A DNA stretch of 64,000 nucleotides from Brachionus manjavacas (lineage: Eukaryota; Rotifera; Eurotatoria; Ploima; Brachionidae): NCBI GenBank assembly GCA_019054805.1, contig JAHQIY010000027.1, forward strand, positions 310,001 through 374,000, in the 5' to 3' direction. Both the position numbers and the translations under genes were made by a program. Numbering within the stretch: position 1 is the stretch's first letter; each line of letters starts with the position of its first letter. Below are positions 33,016 through 45,531 of the stretch, piece after piece. The notes below the pieces were generated by a model, which saw only the letters and a program-made list of their open reading frames with translations, ran no database searches and was not told the DNA's origin.

Positions 33016-34640
33016 AATATTATTTTTGTGTATGTTTAATTATTTTTGTTCTAATTTGATATAAATTGTATTACATTTTTTATTTATGTACCTTTTTTTT
33101 ATAATAGAAATAAAAAAATACTTTTGTTCCTTAGCTCAGTAATTTTATTTTTTATTTCAATATTTATAACATTATTACTAATTACATGCCAAATAAATTA
33201 AATTGGGCTGAGTAGGCTCTGATTTATTGGCCTTATTTTTGAAAAAAAATTTTAGTGTACTAATTATTTTTTTACATTTTATTTGAAAAAGAAGCTGGTT
33301 CAAATTGGAAAAAAAGCTTTTTTTTTGCTATTTTTTAAATTTTCCCACCACTAAATCAGGAATAAAAAAAATTTAATATTTTAATATTGGTTGATCTTCT
33401 TACTCGATTATTTATATTACCATTTTGATTAAAAAAGATGGATCAAAAAAACTTTAGCTTTAAGAGAATATTTTACAAATAGACAAAATTAAAAAAAAAT
33501 AATATAGTTTAACCTAGTACTTTGGTGACCACCCACCATCTCTGGCAAATAAAACATTTTTTTTTCAATATTAATATCTATAGATGATCGATAATATTTG
33601 GATTACTTTTAAATTTTTTTTCCGCAACAATAATACCTTAAGTTCTTTTTTTTTTAATTTAAATTCTTTATTTGTTTAATTTTTAAATTATTTGATTTAA
33701 ATTGCTATTTTTTACGTCAAATTCAGTTTAAAAATGGCATAAATATTTAAAAGAAAAAAAAATACATTATTGAATTGGTTTGAAAAGAATAAATAATCCA
33801 CAGTTTTTAAAATTTAATTTAAGCCCGGGGACGAATTTAAAGTAACAAAATTTACCAAGAAAAATCTTCTTTTTCAAATATCATGATTTAATGCACCATT
33901 TAATGACAAACATTGATTAATTGAGTAGACCTTGCAAGTAAAAAACACTTTTCTATCAAATTACCTTTTTTTAATATTTATTATAAATAAAGTTAAAATA
34001 TCAATGCCTTAAAAAAAAATTTATTTAGTCTAAAATTCCAATATTAATGAGAAATTTTAAAAGCTTTAATTTTTTAGCATTATTCTTGTATTCATTATTT
34101 GTTCTAATTTTTAATAATCATAAAATAAATTTTTTTTTAATTTTTTGATTTTGAAGAATTAATTTAAAATTCCAAGATTATTGGAGTATCTTTTGGTTCA
34201 CTTAGTTAAGCTTAAGCATTTTGGGATTAAAACAATAAAAGTTTAAACAACGACTTTGTTAGAGCTTTTGTGAAATTTGCAAAAGGAAAAAAAATAGAAT
34301 TTAAACATTTTTTTTAGTTTAGATCTAAATCTCTGAAAAATTCAAATTTTGTCCCTACTAAAACCCTGCAAGTCTGCAAAGCAAAAAAATGAGATAAACA
34401 GATTTAAAGAAAGAAAAGACAAATGTTCTAATCCATTCTAAACAAATTTTGTAAATAATGTTAAACAAATTTTTATTTTCTAATTTAGTAAAATATTATT
34501 GTTAAACCATCTAAACAATTATTTTTTAATTGATTAAAATCTTAATAAAAATGATAAAATTAAATTTTTTTAATATTTTTTTGAATTAAACATAAGATGT
34601 TTATTATTTTAATTTAAAAAAAATATTTTTTCTCTGATTG
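33016..34640. other. AT-rich intergenic interval
   Basis: No gene, RNA or bounded element is supported. The sequence is dominated by short A and T runs. Confidence 0.5.
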
Positions 34641-35900
34641 ACTTTTAATTGATTCTTCTAAAATCTTTAATTGAAAACTTTGAGGAAAAATTTAAAATCG
34701 ACATTTAGGTATCCAAATTATGGCTCAAATAAACGCTTCAAATGATATTTAAAAATCAATTAAATTATATTACGGCGAAACAAAGTTAAATTTTGTATCG
34801 TAAAATTTAAAAGTGTTAATTAAGTATTCAATTTACTTCAGGTAAAAATTCATATAATTTTCTTTCTAATTATTGATTAAAAAAATAATGTTTAATAAAG
34901 TTTAGTCATTTATTATTAAAAAATTGATAAAAAATACCTTTTTATTTTAATCAAAAAATAAAAATTTTGATATGAAATTTACTTTAGATCATGAACTTCA
35001 ATTTGTCTTAATTAATCACATTTTAAAGTCCATAATTACAGACTTTGTTGAAAACTGCAAATCACTAAAATTCAAAGTGAAAAACTTATATTTGGAGAAT
35101 TCCTTCAAAGAAAAAAAACTTTCTTGGGATCTTTATTAAGCAGAATATCTAACAATGAAAACATAGCTCTGAATTAATAAAGTTCAATTGAAATTAAATT
35201 TTTTTACAAGTTTATTTAATTTTTTCATTTTAATTTCACAATTAAATGTTTGACTAAAAATTTTTTAGATTTTTTAAAAAATCAAAAATATCCAACTGAC
35301 TTTAGATGCAACACTTTTGCAGACTAAATTTAAAAGAGGACACTTAAAATTCTGAAAAAACAGAATTTTTTTATCAGATTGGATTTAAAAATTTAATTCA
35401 AAATAAAAGAAACTTTTTTAGTTTGGCTCTAAATGTGCACATTGTGTATCACGCAAATAAAGTCTCTGCAAACACCCTACAAGTCTGCAAAAAAGATTAT
35501 TTAAAATTTTTGATTCATTAAATTTAAAGATATTAGAATATACTTGATAAATACAATAATTTTCTAATGGTAAAATAGGACAAAAATAAAGGGTTTTATT
35601 AAAAAAGGTAAAAAGCTTTAGACCTGAACTAAAAAAGCTGTATTAATTAAAATTTTTTTGCAACTTATTGCAAATTTCAGACTAGTCCTAATTTCAAAGT
35701 CATTGCTCCAAAATGCCTTGAGTTAAAGTTAAATTAGAATTGACCATTTTGGACGCTAAATTGTCCAGGAAAAAAAATTCAAAATTTGAAAAACAAAAAG
35801 GTTTTTTAAGACCTTATTTAATTTGGCTCAAATTAAATTTTATTCAAAAGTTTATTCAAATAAATAATAAAAAAATTTTTTTAAAAAAAAAAGTAGATAA
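34641..35900 (-). repeat. Dispersed repeat, copy 2, and related AT-rich sequence
   Basis: The part 35015-34780 read on the minus strand matches 12165-12360 (ATTAAGACAAATTGAAGTTC.., TTTTTTATCAATTTTTTAAT, TTTGTTTCGCCGTAAT). Two further internal similarities lie close by: CCCTGCAAGTCTGCAAAG at 34365 and CCCTACAAGTCTGCAAAA at 35478. The repeat's ends are not defined, and there is no coding capacity. Confidence 0.45.
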
Positions 35901-35910
35901 TTAATTTTAT

Positions 35911-38900
35911 CTATACATTTGAATTGGTTAAATATTGATTTTGGAAAGTTTGTTCTGGATTGGGTCCACTTTGATAAGGTCCGTGCATGGACTGGCTAAA
36001 TGTTGAATATTGACTAGGCTGATACTGGGGCTGCGCGTTTAGACTCATGGAGCTGAGCTGGTTGGCGAGCTGCATCGAGTTTTGCTCGATAGACGGCGGC
36101 GCCGCTACATACTGCGGACTCGCTTGGCTATTTACGCTCATCATGGGGTTTATGTAGCCGCTGGCCTTGGTTATGCTCTCCTTCATCAAATTGTTGTACA
36201 TCTGGAACGACTCTATTATCTTGACATTTAGGTCTTCCAATTGCGAGTGCTTTTGGTCGATGAGCTGCAGTTTTTGGTCGATTAGCGGACCCATCATGTA
36301 GCACTCCTCTTCCAGGTCGAGCAGCTCTTGGCTGTCCGGCTGAATCTCGCCAGTGGGGTCCGAATTCTGAAGCATTTCAATGCACTTGTCTATTTTGGCC
36401 TCGTCTATGTACAAAGATAGTTGTCTGGGCTCTTCCAGCAAGTTTACATCCACGTTCTCACTGAAGGTGACCTTTTTGGCCGTGTCGGCCTGTTCGATTC
36501 TCTCCTCCAGGTCAAAAGTCACAAAGTTGGAGGGAAAGAGGCCCTCGGTGCCCTCTGTGTCCACTGCCTTCCACCAATTTCGGTCGCTGTCATCGGTCAA
36601 CATGAGCACATCGCCTGCCTTGAATGTTATTTCGTTGTCCTCGACTGCCTCGAAGTCGTACAAGGCCTTCACTTTTCGCTTCTCGGAGAATTTTTGCGAA
36701 ATTTTTTGGCTCGACTGAGACAAAGTCGAATACAGCGAGTTGGTCGAGTTGTTAGGGGTTTTGGTCTCTTTGAGCGAGAGTTGAATGGCACGGGCCAGCT
36801 CTTCTTCCTCTCGCCGAGCCAAATCGGGATCTGATTTCATACTCTAAAATTAGTTAATTTAGACGCCTTTAAAGACTGAAGCATTTAGAATTTTTTTTGT
36901 TTGATGTCAGCAGCTAAACTAAGTTAACAAAGTATTAACAAACAATAACTTTTTTTTAGATCAAAGATCGGTGTTTTTTTCGTGTAATTTTTTAGTTTTT
37001 ATTATTTTTTAAGGTTAACAGGGAGCGTGAACTCCGCAATGCTCTCAATTTAAATAAAAACCAAGTATACCAACAAATTCCTTATACTGCATTAAGAGAC
37101 ATATAAATTATTTTTTTCAACTCGAATTAATTTTTTTTAGTGAGCATTTTGACTCAAGAAGACCATAATTTTTACCAAATTTCAAATTTAAAATTCCTCA
37201 TCACTTTCGAATTTAATCATTTTATATTTTTTTATTTTTTTTTTATGTTTAAGAATATTTTTGCAAAATTTTTATTATGTCAGAATTTTTGTCTTCTTAG
37301 GTTTTTAGATTTGAAAAAAGTCTATGTAATTTCTAATGGAATAATATTAGTGCTTGCTATCCGTTTTAATTGACTTTTCACAAAAAAAATTTAAGTCATT
37401 CTAAGCAGGCCAGTATAATTGTCCAAAAAAAATAATGCATCAGCATAAGCATTAATTAAGACAATAGCATTAGCATTATTGTGAGTATTGGTTTAAAAGA
37501 CAAGATATCGCCTCATTTGTTGAATTTGAAGGAGAAGAAGAAGATTTTGAATTACCAGAACTAAACTTATCCTTACCAGATCAAAATGTATCTTTACCGA
37601 AGCAAAATATTCCTAATACTTCATGCGAAAACTCCAAGAACTTGGCTCGAGAAAGAGTAATGATTTGTAGACTTAGAATTTCTAAGTCAAGTCCAGACTT
37701 GTTTATAAGTCACAGTTTTAAGTCTAAGTCACAAAAATTGAAGTCAAAGTCAATGACTAGACTTGAAATTTTTTTTTTATAAAGTCAAAGTTATGACTTG
37801 CACAAAAATTTTTATCAATACCTACTTCATCTGAACCAGTTGAAAGAATTATTTTCTAAATCTAGTTACATTTACAATGCACATAGGTCATGATTAATGG
37901 CCAGGAATTTGGAAGCAACTATTTTATTGGTATCAAATATGGATTTATTAAGTCATTGACTTGACTTAAAACTTATGATTTAAAAATAAGTCTGAAGATT
38001 ACCTAATGTTTTTGGTTCAAGACCCTATTTTCTATTTGAGAGATATTTTACTAAATTAAGTCTAGAATTGCAGCGTTTTTTTAATTCATCTACCATAGGT
38101 TTAAATGTAAATTTTGTGTCTAACGTGATGCCTAAGAATTTCACTTTTTCCTCGTTATTTAAGCTGTTAGCATTCATTTTTAGGTAAAGATTGGCTTTAA
38201 CTTTTGTTTTTACTCAAAGATCATGTAACATGACTTTTCAATATATATTTTAATTTTACATTTTATAAGCCATTTTTCAACTTCTTTTAGGTATCTATCT
38301 TTTGAAAATAAAAAAAGTAGCCAAATCATCTGCAAAAAGAAGAGAGAACTGCCAGTTTGTCTTGTTTCTTGTTGGTATGTCATTTATAAAAATGCTGAAA
38401 AGAAGTGACTCACAGCCTAACATTGATGAATCACTTGAAGTCACATGCCACCAAGACAAATACTGATCATTTTAGAAAACCAAGTATACCAACAAATTCC
38501 TTAGACAATTTACAATTTGACCAGCTGCATTAAGAGACATGAAAATTATTTTTTTCAACTTGAATTAATTTTTTTTTAATGAGCATTTTGACTCAAAAAG
38601 ACCATAATTTGAACCAAATAAAAAAAGGATGGTAATTACCTGTATTGCACTAATAATTTCTTATTGTAGAAAATAATTAGTTTATTATTTATTTTGTATT
38701 TTGTACTTTGACTTAAATTTTTTTTTTTTAAGTCAAAGTTATGACTTGCACAAAAATTTTATCAATATCTGCTTCATCTGCTTCAACAATAGATTAATCC
38801 GAATATTATTTTTAATCAAATAGCTAAAAAAATTTTGACAAAAAAAATGAAAATTATTTAAGGAGTGATGACAAAATTTTGATATTTAATAAAATAAATT

Positions 38901-40918
38901 TTAAATTGCAAAAATAATTCCAATTACAGTGCTGCTACGATACCTTGAAAAATACCCTTTTATAATTGTGAATTTACCATAATTTACGTAAAATATGGTA
39001 ATCTAAAAAGAGTATTTTTCGTAAAAAAACGATAATTATCGTAAAATACCGATAATTACTGTAAAATTCAGTGAAAAAAAAAATTTCCAAAATTTCTCGA
39101 AAAAAACCGATTTTCATGAGAAAATTTTTTTTTTTAATTTTTGAAAAAGGAAAAAAAAAATTTGATTGAATTTTGTGACAAAAATTGACGTAAATTTCGG
39201 TAAATTTTGGTAAAAAAAGGTAAAAAATGGTAAAAATTCAACAGAAAAGGAAAAATGGATTTTTTATTATTTCATTCAATTTTTTTTCTTTTACCGAAAT
39301 TTACGTCAGTTTTTGTCAAAAAAATTTTTTTTGTTTTCCTCTTTCAAAAATTCAAAAAAAAAATTTTTTTCATGAAAATCGGTTTTTTTCGAGAAATTTT
39401 GGAAATTTTTTTTTTCACTGAATTTTACAGTAATTATCGGTATTTTACGATAATTATCGTTATATTACGAAAAATACCCTTTTTTAGATTACCATATTTT
39501 ATGGTAAATATGGTAAAATATGATGAATTTACCATAATTTACGTAAAATATGGTGAATTAAAGGTATCGTAGCAGCACTGTAGTATAGATCATAAAGACG
39601 AAAAATAAAAAAATCTTAAACTGTTGATATTTTAATTGATCATCTATATTTCCCTGTTAATTAAAATAAACTTTTTGAATATTCTGAAACATTTTGTTTC
39701 GTGTTGTTTCATCATCCAGGCTCAATTTTATCAATTTAAATTTATGAAAAAGAATTTTTTTCTTGTAATTTTTGAAAAGTTTGTTTGAAAAATTCACAAT
39801 GCACATGATAGATTAAATATCGAAAAATAAATAATTATGATATTTTACCAATATTTTCTTGAAATTTCTGCTTTGTTTAAAAATTCAAGAAATTTTTTCA
39901 GCTTTTAAAGGGAATTCTTTTATTTCAAAAGAGTTACATATAATTTAGAAATTGAAGGCCAAAGAAAATTCAAGAAATTAAAAAAAAAGTGAAAATTTTA
40001 ATTCAATAATTTCTGAAAAATTTTGCTGATTCAACAAAAATTAAATTTAATTAGATATTTTTTTCAAAATCTGATGCTACAAAAATCTCAATTCTAAATT
40101 CGTAAAAATTTTGATAAATTCAATTTTAAAAATAAGCAATGTAAGTAAATTAAATTTTCTAAATTACTAAATTATCCTATTGAATTTTTTCTATTAACCA
40201 AAATTTTCCAGATTTCCGGTGATTTAAATTCAATTTTGGAGCAAAAAATAATTAAAAAAATTTACTTTTCCAGGCTCAGCTTCAGGTTTGAAGTTAACAC
40301 CAGACATTTTAAGCTCAGAATACAGTGTTGGCAGAAGACTTGAATTTGGAAATTAATTAAAAATGTTCTCTTTTTTTTGAAGATTACTTTAAGGCCGGGT
40401 CGCTTTTGAACTCTTTTTCTGAGACCCATTTTTCGATCATGGCCGCAAGTTCGGTGCTCAGTTTGGTTATTTTCTAAAAAATAAATTTTGAAAAAAAAAA
40501 TGTTTTTTATTTTAAAAATACTTTATTTAAGACAAAATTTTTGAGCTCGTTGATGAAGTTTCGCGAACAAACTTCGAGTTTGAAGTTTCGGCCGCAGTTG
40601 GACACGCAAGTGTGCAGCAGCTTGAAAGAGAGAAAACCTAGAATGAATAAAAAAGCCTGTGGTTGCTTAGAATTACTGTTAGAGTGTGCTTGACTACATG
40701 AGGGTCTTTGTCGTTGAGCTTTTTGGTGATCACACGCAAAGCTTCTTTTTCACTAAAGAGAAAACTGGTTAAAGAGAATATTTGGAGAGAAATGATGGCC
40801 CGGACCTGTTTGTTTGGTTTATTTGGTCCACTATCTCGAACAACAGACCCCAGTCTTCGTTGACGTTGTTTTCGTTGGTGGCTTTATCAATGTTTGACTC
40901 AAGCGCAGACTTTGGCAT
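35911..40918 (-). CDS. STAM: Signal-transducing adaptor molecule, ESCRT-0 subunit
   Basis: ESCRT-0 subunit that partners HRS to sort ubiquitinated cargo on endosomes. Six exons join in phase: 40918-40806, 40752-40677, 40620-40522, 40473-40388, 40338-40266 and 36843-35911, giving 459 residues. The first five encode the VHS domain ([60 protein letters not shown]). The last exon carries the UIM ([18 protein letters not shown]), the SH3 domain ([20 protein letters not shown].., [12 protein letters not shown]) and a GAT/coiled-coil region. A Gln/Ser/Tyr-rich tail follows. Four introns are 48-56 bp. Intron 5 is 3422 bp and transposon-filled. An acceptor-like ATTCTAG lies 2 nt before the ATG. Confidence 0.95.
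37060..37990 (+). mobile_element. hAT-family deletion derivative in STAM intron 5
   Basis: It carries two coding blocks on the plus strand. The first is an acidic piece ([20 protein letters not shown]) near 37520. The second is a C-terminal hAT dimerisation motif near 37815-37955 ([10 protein letters not shown], then after a +1 shift [12 protein letters not shown]). AAGTC/GACTT repeats follow to 37990. The segment from about 37188 to 37962 is repeated almost identically at 44420-45282. The catalytic domain is missing. The first 120 bp recur at 38480-38620. Confidence 0.65.
38040..38450 (-). mobile_element. LINE RT fragment in STAM intron 5
   Basis: The reverse complement reads [30 protein letters not shown], then [20 protein letters not shown] and RCNSRL. 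This is the palm-to-C-terminal part of the main LINE family. It is truncated at both ends and sense-oriented with the host gene. Confidence 0.7.
38470..38790 (+). repeat. Partial local duplication of the 37.06-37.86 kb segment
   Basis: ACCAAGTATACCAACAAATT, GCATTAAGAGACAT and GAGCATTTTGACTCAA occur here and at 37.06-37.16 kb. The hAT segment AAGTCAAAGTTATGACTTGC occurs at about 38733 and 37780. The intervening 0.6 kb is deleted in this copy. It also has a 26-bp insertion (GACAATTTACAATTTGACCA region). Confidence 0.6.
38937..39580. mobile_element. TA-flanked palindromic-arm transposon, copy C (foldback MITE)
   Basis: A complete short copy: TA|CAGTGCTGCTACGATACC at the left and GGTATCGTAGCAGCACTG|TA at the right. 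It is 644 bp and consists almost wholly of two inverted arms. The arms contain the same TTTACGTAAA and CGTAAAATACCGATAATTAC words as copies A and B. No coding exon is retained. It lies in STAM intron 5. The plus-strand ORFs here are arm sequence, not genes. Confidence 0.85.
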
Positions 40919-41340
40919 GGCTAGAATTGGTTAGATAATTAAAATTTTCGTATTTTGTAAGTCTAGTTATCTTTATATAAGAGTTTATTTAGAAATTATT
41001 TAGAAATTCGGAATTATGTTTCGTATAGTGTTTGAATTCTAGAACCAAATTGATCGTGTGCATTTTTTTGTCTTATTGATTCTATAAAGCAAATTCAATA
41101 TTATTCAAAGTGTTCTTTCTATTTTGAAGTTTTATGTGATTAATTTTTTTAATTAGATATCGATTTAAAGCTCTCGGATTTTAATCTGTGAATTTTGGAC
41201 ACTTAATTTAAGCAATTCAAGTGAAAAATTGATTTTTTTTTGATATTTTTTACTTTTTAAAATGTTTCATTATATTGTTGAAATAATTTTTTTATTAAAT
41301 TACTGCAAAATTTATTATTTATTTATTTAATTATTTGTTC
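40919..41340. other. STAM upstream region
   Basis: AT-rich. It contains the acceptor-like ATTCTAG just before the STAM start on the minus strand. No other gene or element is recognisable. Confidence 0.35.
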
Positions 41341-42030
41341 ATTAGATTACGCCCGATTCGGGTATGTTAAAAAAATAAAATAAAATAGAACGCAATAGAA
41401 GGAGGTTTTTTATTTGGAAATCTATCCCAGACAATAAATTACAAAACGACATAATAAAACTAGAACGATGGTCGATGGTTTGGGAAGTGGAACTAAACGA
41501 TAAGAAATGTAAAGTTGTCTATTATGGGAAGAATAACGAAATGATTATTTTAATGCGTGATCAAAATGGAAAGCAATGGTGAAAAATGTTTGGAAGTGAT
41601 TGTTTCTAGTGATTTAAAATGGCAAAATCAAGTGAATTCATCAGTAAACAAAGCAAAGTCCTTGGTATTTTAAGAAATGGTTTCTCTAGACTTAGTAAAA
41701 ATGCATGACTTAATCCAGTTCTTTAAAATTATCCATGGTTATGAGAGAGTGAATCTTGTTAATGGAATTAATTATGCGAATAACAACCATATGATCAGGG
41801 GAAATCAGTTCAGGTTAAATCGTGAATAGGCTAAAACCAGTCAGAGCAGACATACGTTTTTAATAAATCGAATTGTACCAATATGGAATGAATTGTCTAA
41901 TGAAATTGTTATAGCGAAAAGTTTGAATAGTTTCAAAGCGCAATTAGACGAATGGATGAATAGAAACTGCTAAAGCTCATTTATGGGCTAGGTACTTACT
42001 GTACAGCATCTCAATGCAGCAGTTTATACC
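41340..42030 (+). mobile_element. LINE ORF2 C-terminal fragment (third family)
   Basis: The plus strand reads LQNDIIKLERWSMVWEVELN, KKCKVVYYGK, DLKWQNQVNSSVNKAKSLGI and, after shifts, RIVPIWNELSNEIVIAKSLN with SFKAQLDEWM. This is the post-palm region plus the terminal WN.LS..V....NSFK module. It is broken by stops at several points. It is related to the fragment at 22676-23030, not to the GAAGGAGC family. Confidence 0.65.
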
Positions 42031-42271
42031 ACTACTGCTGCAATAGAAGGAGGTTTTTTACTGTTAGTTTTACTTTTTTTAACTTTACAATTACGTTTAA
42101 AAAATTAAATTAAAAATTTTTTTTTCATTTAATGAGATTAATAATAGATTAAAACAAAAAAAATTAAATTTTTTTTAAAAAGCTGAGGAGTATATTTTTT
42201 CATTTTTATTTATCTTTTTGAGTTAAGGTTGAACAACAACAAAGTACGCTTTTAATAATAGTTTTAGCTCC

Positions 42272-42563
42272 TGTTATAACCGTGTTTGGTTATATAATTA
42301 ATTGTTTGATAAGTCTGTACACGGGGGCTATTGGATGACTTATCCTTGGTTGAGTTGAGAGACCAAATAAGAGAAACAAAGTAGAATTTAAAATATAAAC
42401 TTTTATTTTTGAAAATGGAATCTCCCCCTCATAAGTGAAAAACAAGCATTTATATATGAAAAATTATGACTAGAAAATAATAGCTAATGTAACTGAAGAA
42501 AATAATATTGTAACTGTTTAAAATAACTCAAATTTAATATGACATCCAATTTGGGTTATAACA
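42272..42563 (-). mobile_element. LTR (solo or 3' LTR) in reverse orientation
   Basis: A 292-bp unit begins and ends with inverted TGTTATAACC/GGTTATAACA, the TG..CA form of retroviral-type LTRs. On the minus strand it has a TATATAAATGC box (about 42455) and an AATAAA-containing stretch downstream (about 42405). CTCC flanks both sides, which suits a 4-bp target duplication of a solo LTR. Alternatively, the upstream minus-strand GAAAAGAGGAG could be a polypurine tract and this the 3' LTR of a decayed element extending toward 43.3 kb. Confidence 0.5.
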
Positions 42564-44035
42564 CTCCTCTTTTCATTCTTTTAAATACTGAAGGAAGTTT
42601 TTAATGAAATCACAAATTCCATTTTTGCTCTTTTCACAAACTTCTTTTTTTAATCTTTTGTCTATGAGATTTTCTTTTTGATGGACACATTTTCAACATT
42701 TTCATTTAGTTCTTTCTTTCGAAAAATTTTTTCCGTATTATCATTTTAAATTATTCTTTATCAAAATCAAGTTTCAATTTCTGCATTTTTAAGTCTAGGA
42801 GATCTGTGTTTAATGCATACAATAGGTTAGTAGTTCGAGATCTATTTTCGAATTTCAAAGTTTGTTAAATCATTAAAACTTCCATAGGTTGTAGTTCTTT
42901 TTTTCGCATTTGCTAATTTTGGAATTTTCTAGGCCGTAATAGGTTATAGGTCTAACAATAAAAATAATTCTAATTTTGTAAAAACTAAAATTTCAAAAAA
43001 ATATATTGAATTTTCGGCAACGTAAAATTTTTGCTCAAATTTCAATTTGCTAATTTCGCTCAAAAAATTTTTATAACTATGATCATCATCTTTGAAAATA
43101 TCAAATTAAATAACAAATTATTTTTAAATTTTATAATTCAATTTTTGAATATTATCCTGCACTGCCGCGAGCAATCTACCATATTTTGTTTGAAGCAGTC
43201 ACTCTTCTTTTCACGAAACGCTCAATTAGTTGAGATCTTCTGTCTTAACTGATTAATCTTCTATTTACCATTAATCTCCACAAATACGAAACGCAACCAA
43301 AATATATTTCACGTCGGTTACGAAATTTAAATTTTCTAATCCCAACTGTTTTTACAAAGAATAAATATTTTTAGAAATTTTAAAAAATCAGCTGTAAATT
43401 TTCTCTTTTTTTTTGAAGTTTGATAATTCATTTTCTCCAAAATTTATATTTTTAACTAAAATTGAACATTTTTATATTTTTAACTAAAATTGAACATTTT
43501 TAAATTTTTTAAAAATGTGCTTAGTTTTGTAACGGAAGTGTTATTTTCGAAGATTTTTATTAATTTCATAATAATTGAGAAAATTCAATTATTTTTGTTA
43601 CATCAATTTGATAAAAAAGAAAAGTCTATGTCTTGAATTTTTAATTTAAAAAATATGATAAAATTAAATGGGACCAAAATTTTTATTTTCTTTTACAGCA
43701 ATCTTATGCCTCTTTCACTCAATTTAGTCCTTTATTTTAGTTTGATTTTTTAAAATTATTAATATGGAAAATTTTAACATATTGTCACTATGGATTTTAT
43801 CATTTTAGAGTTTTTATCTTAAGTATTTAAATAAATTATTTTTCAAATATTTTTTTTCAATGTAGGAAAATTAGCAAAAAGACATGATAAACATTAAGAA
43901 ATAACTTCTGATTTATGTTAGAGAAGTGAATTTAGTAATTAGCGACAAAAAATTACTAATTTTTAATTCCTAGTTTTTTTATTTAAGTGACAAAATAGAT
44001 TGTAATAATAATTATCCCTTTTCTATCCTCGTGGA
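42564..44035. other. AT-rich interval, possible decayed LTR-element interior
   Basis: Minus-strand reading gives short coding-like pieces (NLLYALNTDLLDLKMQKLKL) but no gag, protease, RT or integrase motif. A 30-bp tandem duplication lies at about 43443-43505 (TATTTTTAACTAAAATTGAA twice). The 73-codon plus-strand ORF at 43031 has no support. Confidence 0.3.
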
Positions 44036-44370
44036 TAATTAGGAGGCGCTCATCTTCCCTAGTAGTACCTTTTTGAGCAGCGGCTCCAATCTGACACAGA
44101 GGTTACTGTATCGAGTTAATCATCTACACCAAAATAAATTAGATGCCTAAAATTCGATTTTTTTTAATGTTTGATTCTGTCGCTCTTTTTATCTAGTTAA
44201 TTTCCTTAGATCCTCGATCAAGGCATTTTTTAGCAAGATCCTCCAAAGAGCAAAAACTACAGAAGGAAAAATAACTTTTAACTATTCCTCTGGTTTTTAA
44301 TTTTTAAATTAGGTCCAAAAGCTTGATCATGAGATATGATATGTTATTAGGCATTTCTTCAATTACAGAA
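44036..44370. repeat. Unidentified dispersed repeat, copy 1
   Basis: It shares TCCTCCAAAGAGC, ACTACAGAA and TTCCTCTGGTTTTT-like segments, in order, with 63440-63535. On the minus strand a piece reads VSDWSRCSKRYY, vaguely like a FLYWCH-type W.C..C finger, but frames are broken. The unit has higher G+C than its surroundings between 44036 and 44110. Confidence 0.35.
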
Positions 44371-44409
44371 ATTTTTTAAAATTACAGAGTGAATTTTTGA
44401 TTTATTAAA

Positions 44410-45330
44410 TTCATCAAAATCAAATTTAAAATTCCTCATCACTTTCGAATTTAATCATTTTATATTTTTTTTCTATGTTTAAGAATATTTTTGCAAAATT
44501 TTTATTATGTCAGAAAAAAATTTTTTTGGTTAAAAAAATCAAACTTGTTAATAAGTCTCAGTTTTAAGTCAAAGTTATGGCTTGACTTAAAATTTCAAAA
44601 GAAATTAATTTTTGTCTTCTTAGGTTTTTAGATTTGAAAAAAGTCTATGTAATTTCTAATGGAATAATATTAGTGCTTGTTATCCGTTTTAATTGACTTT
44701 TCACAAAAAAAATTTAAGTCATTCTAAGCAGGCCAGTATAATTGTCCAAAAAAAATAATGCATCAGCATAAGCATTAATTAAGACAATAGCATTAGCATT
44801 ATTGTGAGTATTGGTTTAAAAGACAAGATATCGCCTCATTTGTTGAATTTGAAGGAGAAGAAGAAGATTTTGAATTACCAGAACTAAACTTATCCTTACC
44901 AGATCAAAATGTATCTTTACCGAAGCAAAATATTCCTAATACTTCATGCGAAAACTCCAAGAACTTGGCTCGAGAAAGAGTAATGATTTGTAGACTTAGA
45001 ATTTCTAAGTCAAGTCCAGACTTGTTTATAAGTCACAGTTTTAAGTCTAAGTCACAAAAATTGAAGTCAAAGTCAATGAATTGACTTGAAATTTTTTTTT
45101 TATAAAGTCAAAGTTATGACTTGCACAAAAATTTTTATCAATACCTACTTCATCTGAACCAGTTGAAAGAATTATTTTCTAAATCTAGTTACATTTACAA
45201 TGCACATAGGTCAAGATTAACGGCCAGGAAATTGGAAGCAACTACTTTATTGGTATCAAATATGGATTTATTAAGTCATTGACTTGACTTGACTTAAAAC
45301 TTGCCACTTAAAAACAAGTCTGGTCAAGTC
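44410..45330 (+). mobile_element. hAT-family deletion derivative, second copy
   Basis: Near-identical to 37188-37962, with an extra roughly 95-bp block at 44516-44610 that itself contains AAGTC repeats. The C-terminal coding block is better preserved here (NAHRSRLTARKLEATTLLVS). In the 37-kb copy a stop has replaced the Arg codon. The right end has GACTTGACTTGACTTAAAAC. It lies just upstream of the kinase gene, so it may contribute to that gene's 5' region. Confidence 0.65.
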
Positions 45331-45531
45331 ACTAACCAGGTTTAAAAAAAAAATTTTACTCATGTCAGATGACTTTTGAAAAAGAAAAAAATTCAAAAGC
45401 CAGAAAACGAAATCCCATTTCATTTTAATAAAAAGAATATATTTATGATTTAAAATAATTATGTGATTTTCTTTCCCATCAGAAATAAAATTTTCATTTT
45501 TAAAAAATTTGTTTAAAGAAGTGAAATCAAA

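Noticed and set aside
36380-36834. Plus-strand ORFs opposite the STAM SH3/UIM exon
   Set aside because: Antisense shadows of a conserved exon.
43031-43252. 73-codon plus-strand ORF
   Set aside because: Low-complexity Ile/Asn/Phe composition without domain, homologue or regulatory context.
44036-44110. Relatively G+C-rich, structured-looking stretch resembling a small RNA gene
   Set aside because: I compared it mentally with U1, U2, U4, U5, U6, 5S and tRNA features and found no match. It also belongs to a larger dispersed repeat.
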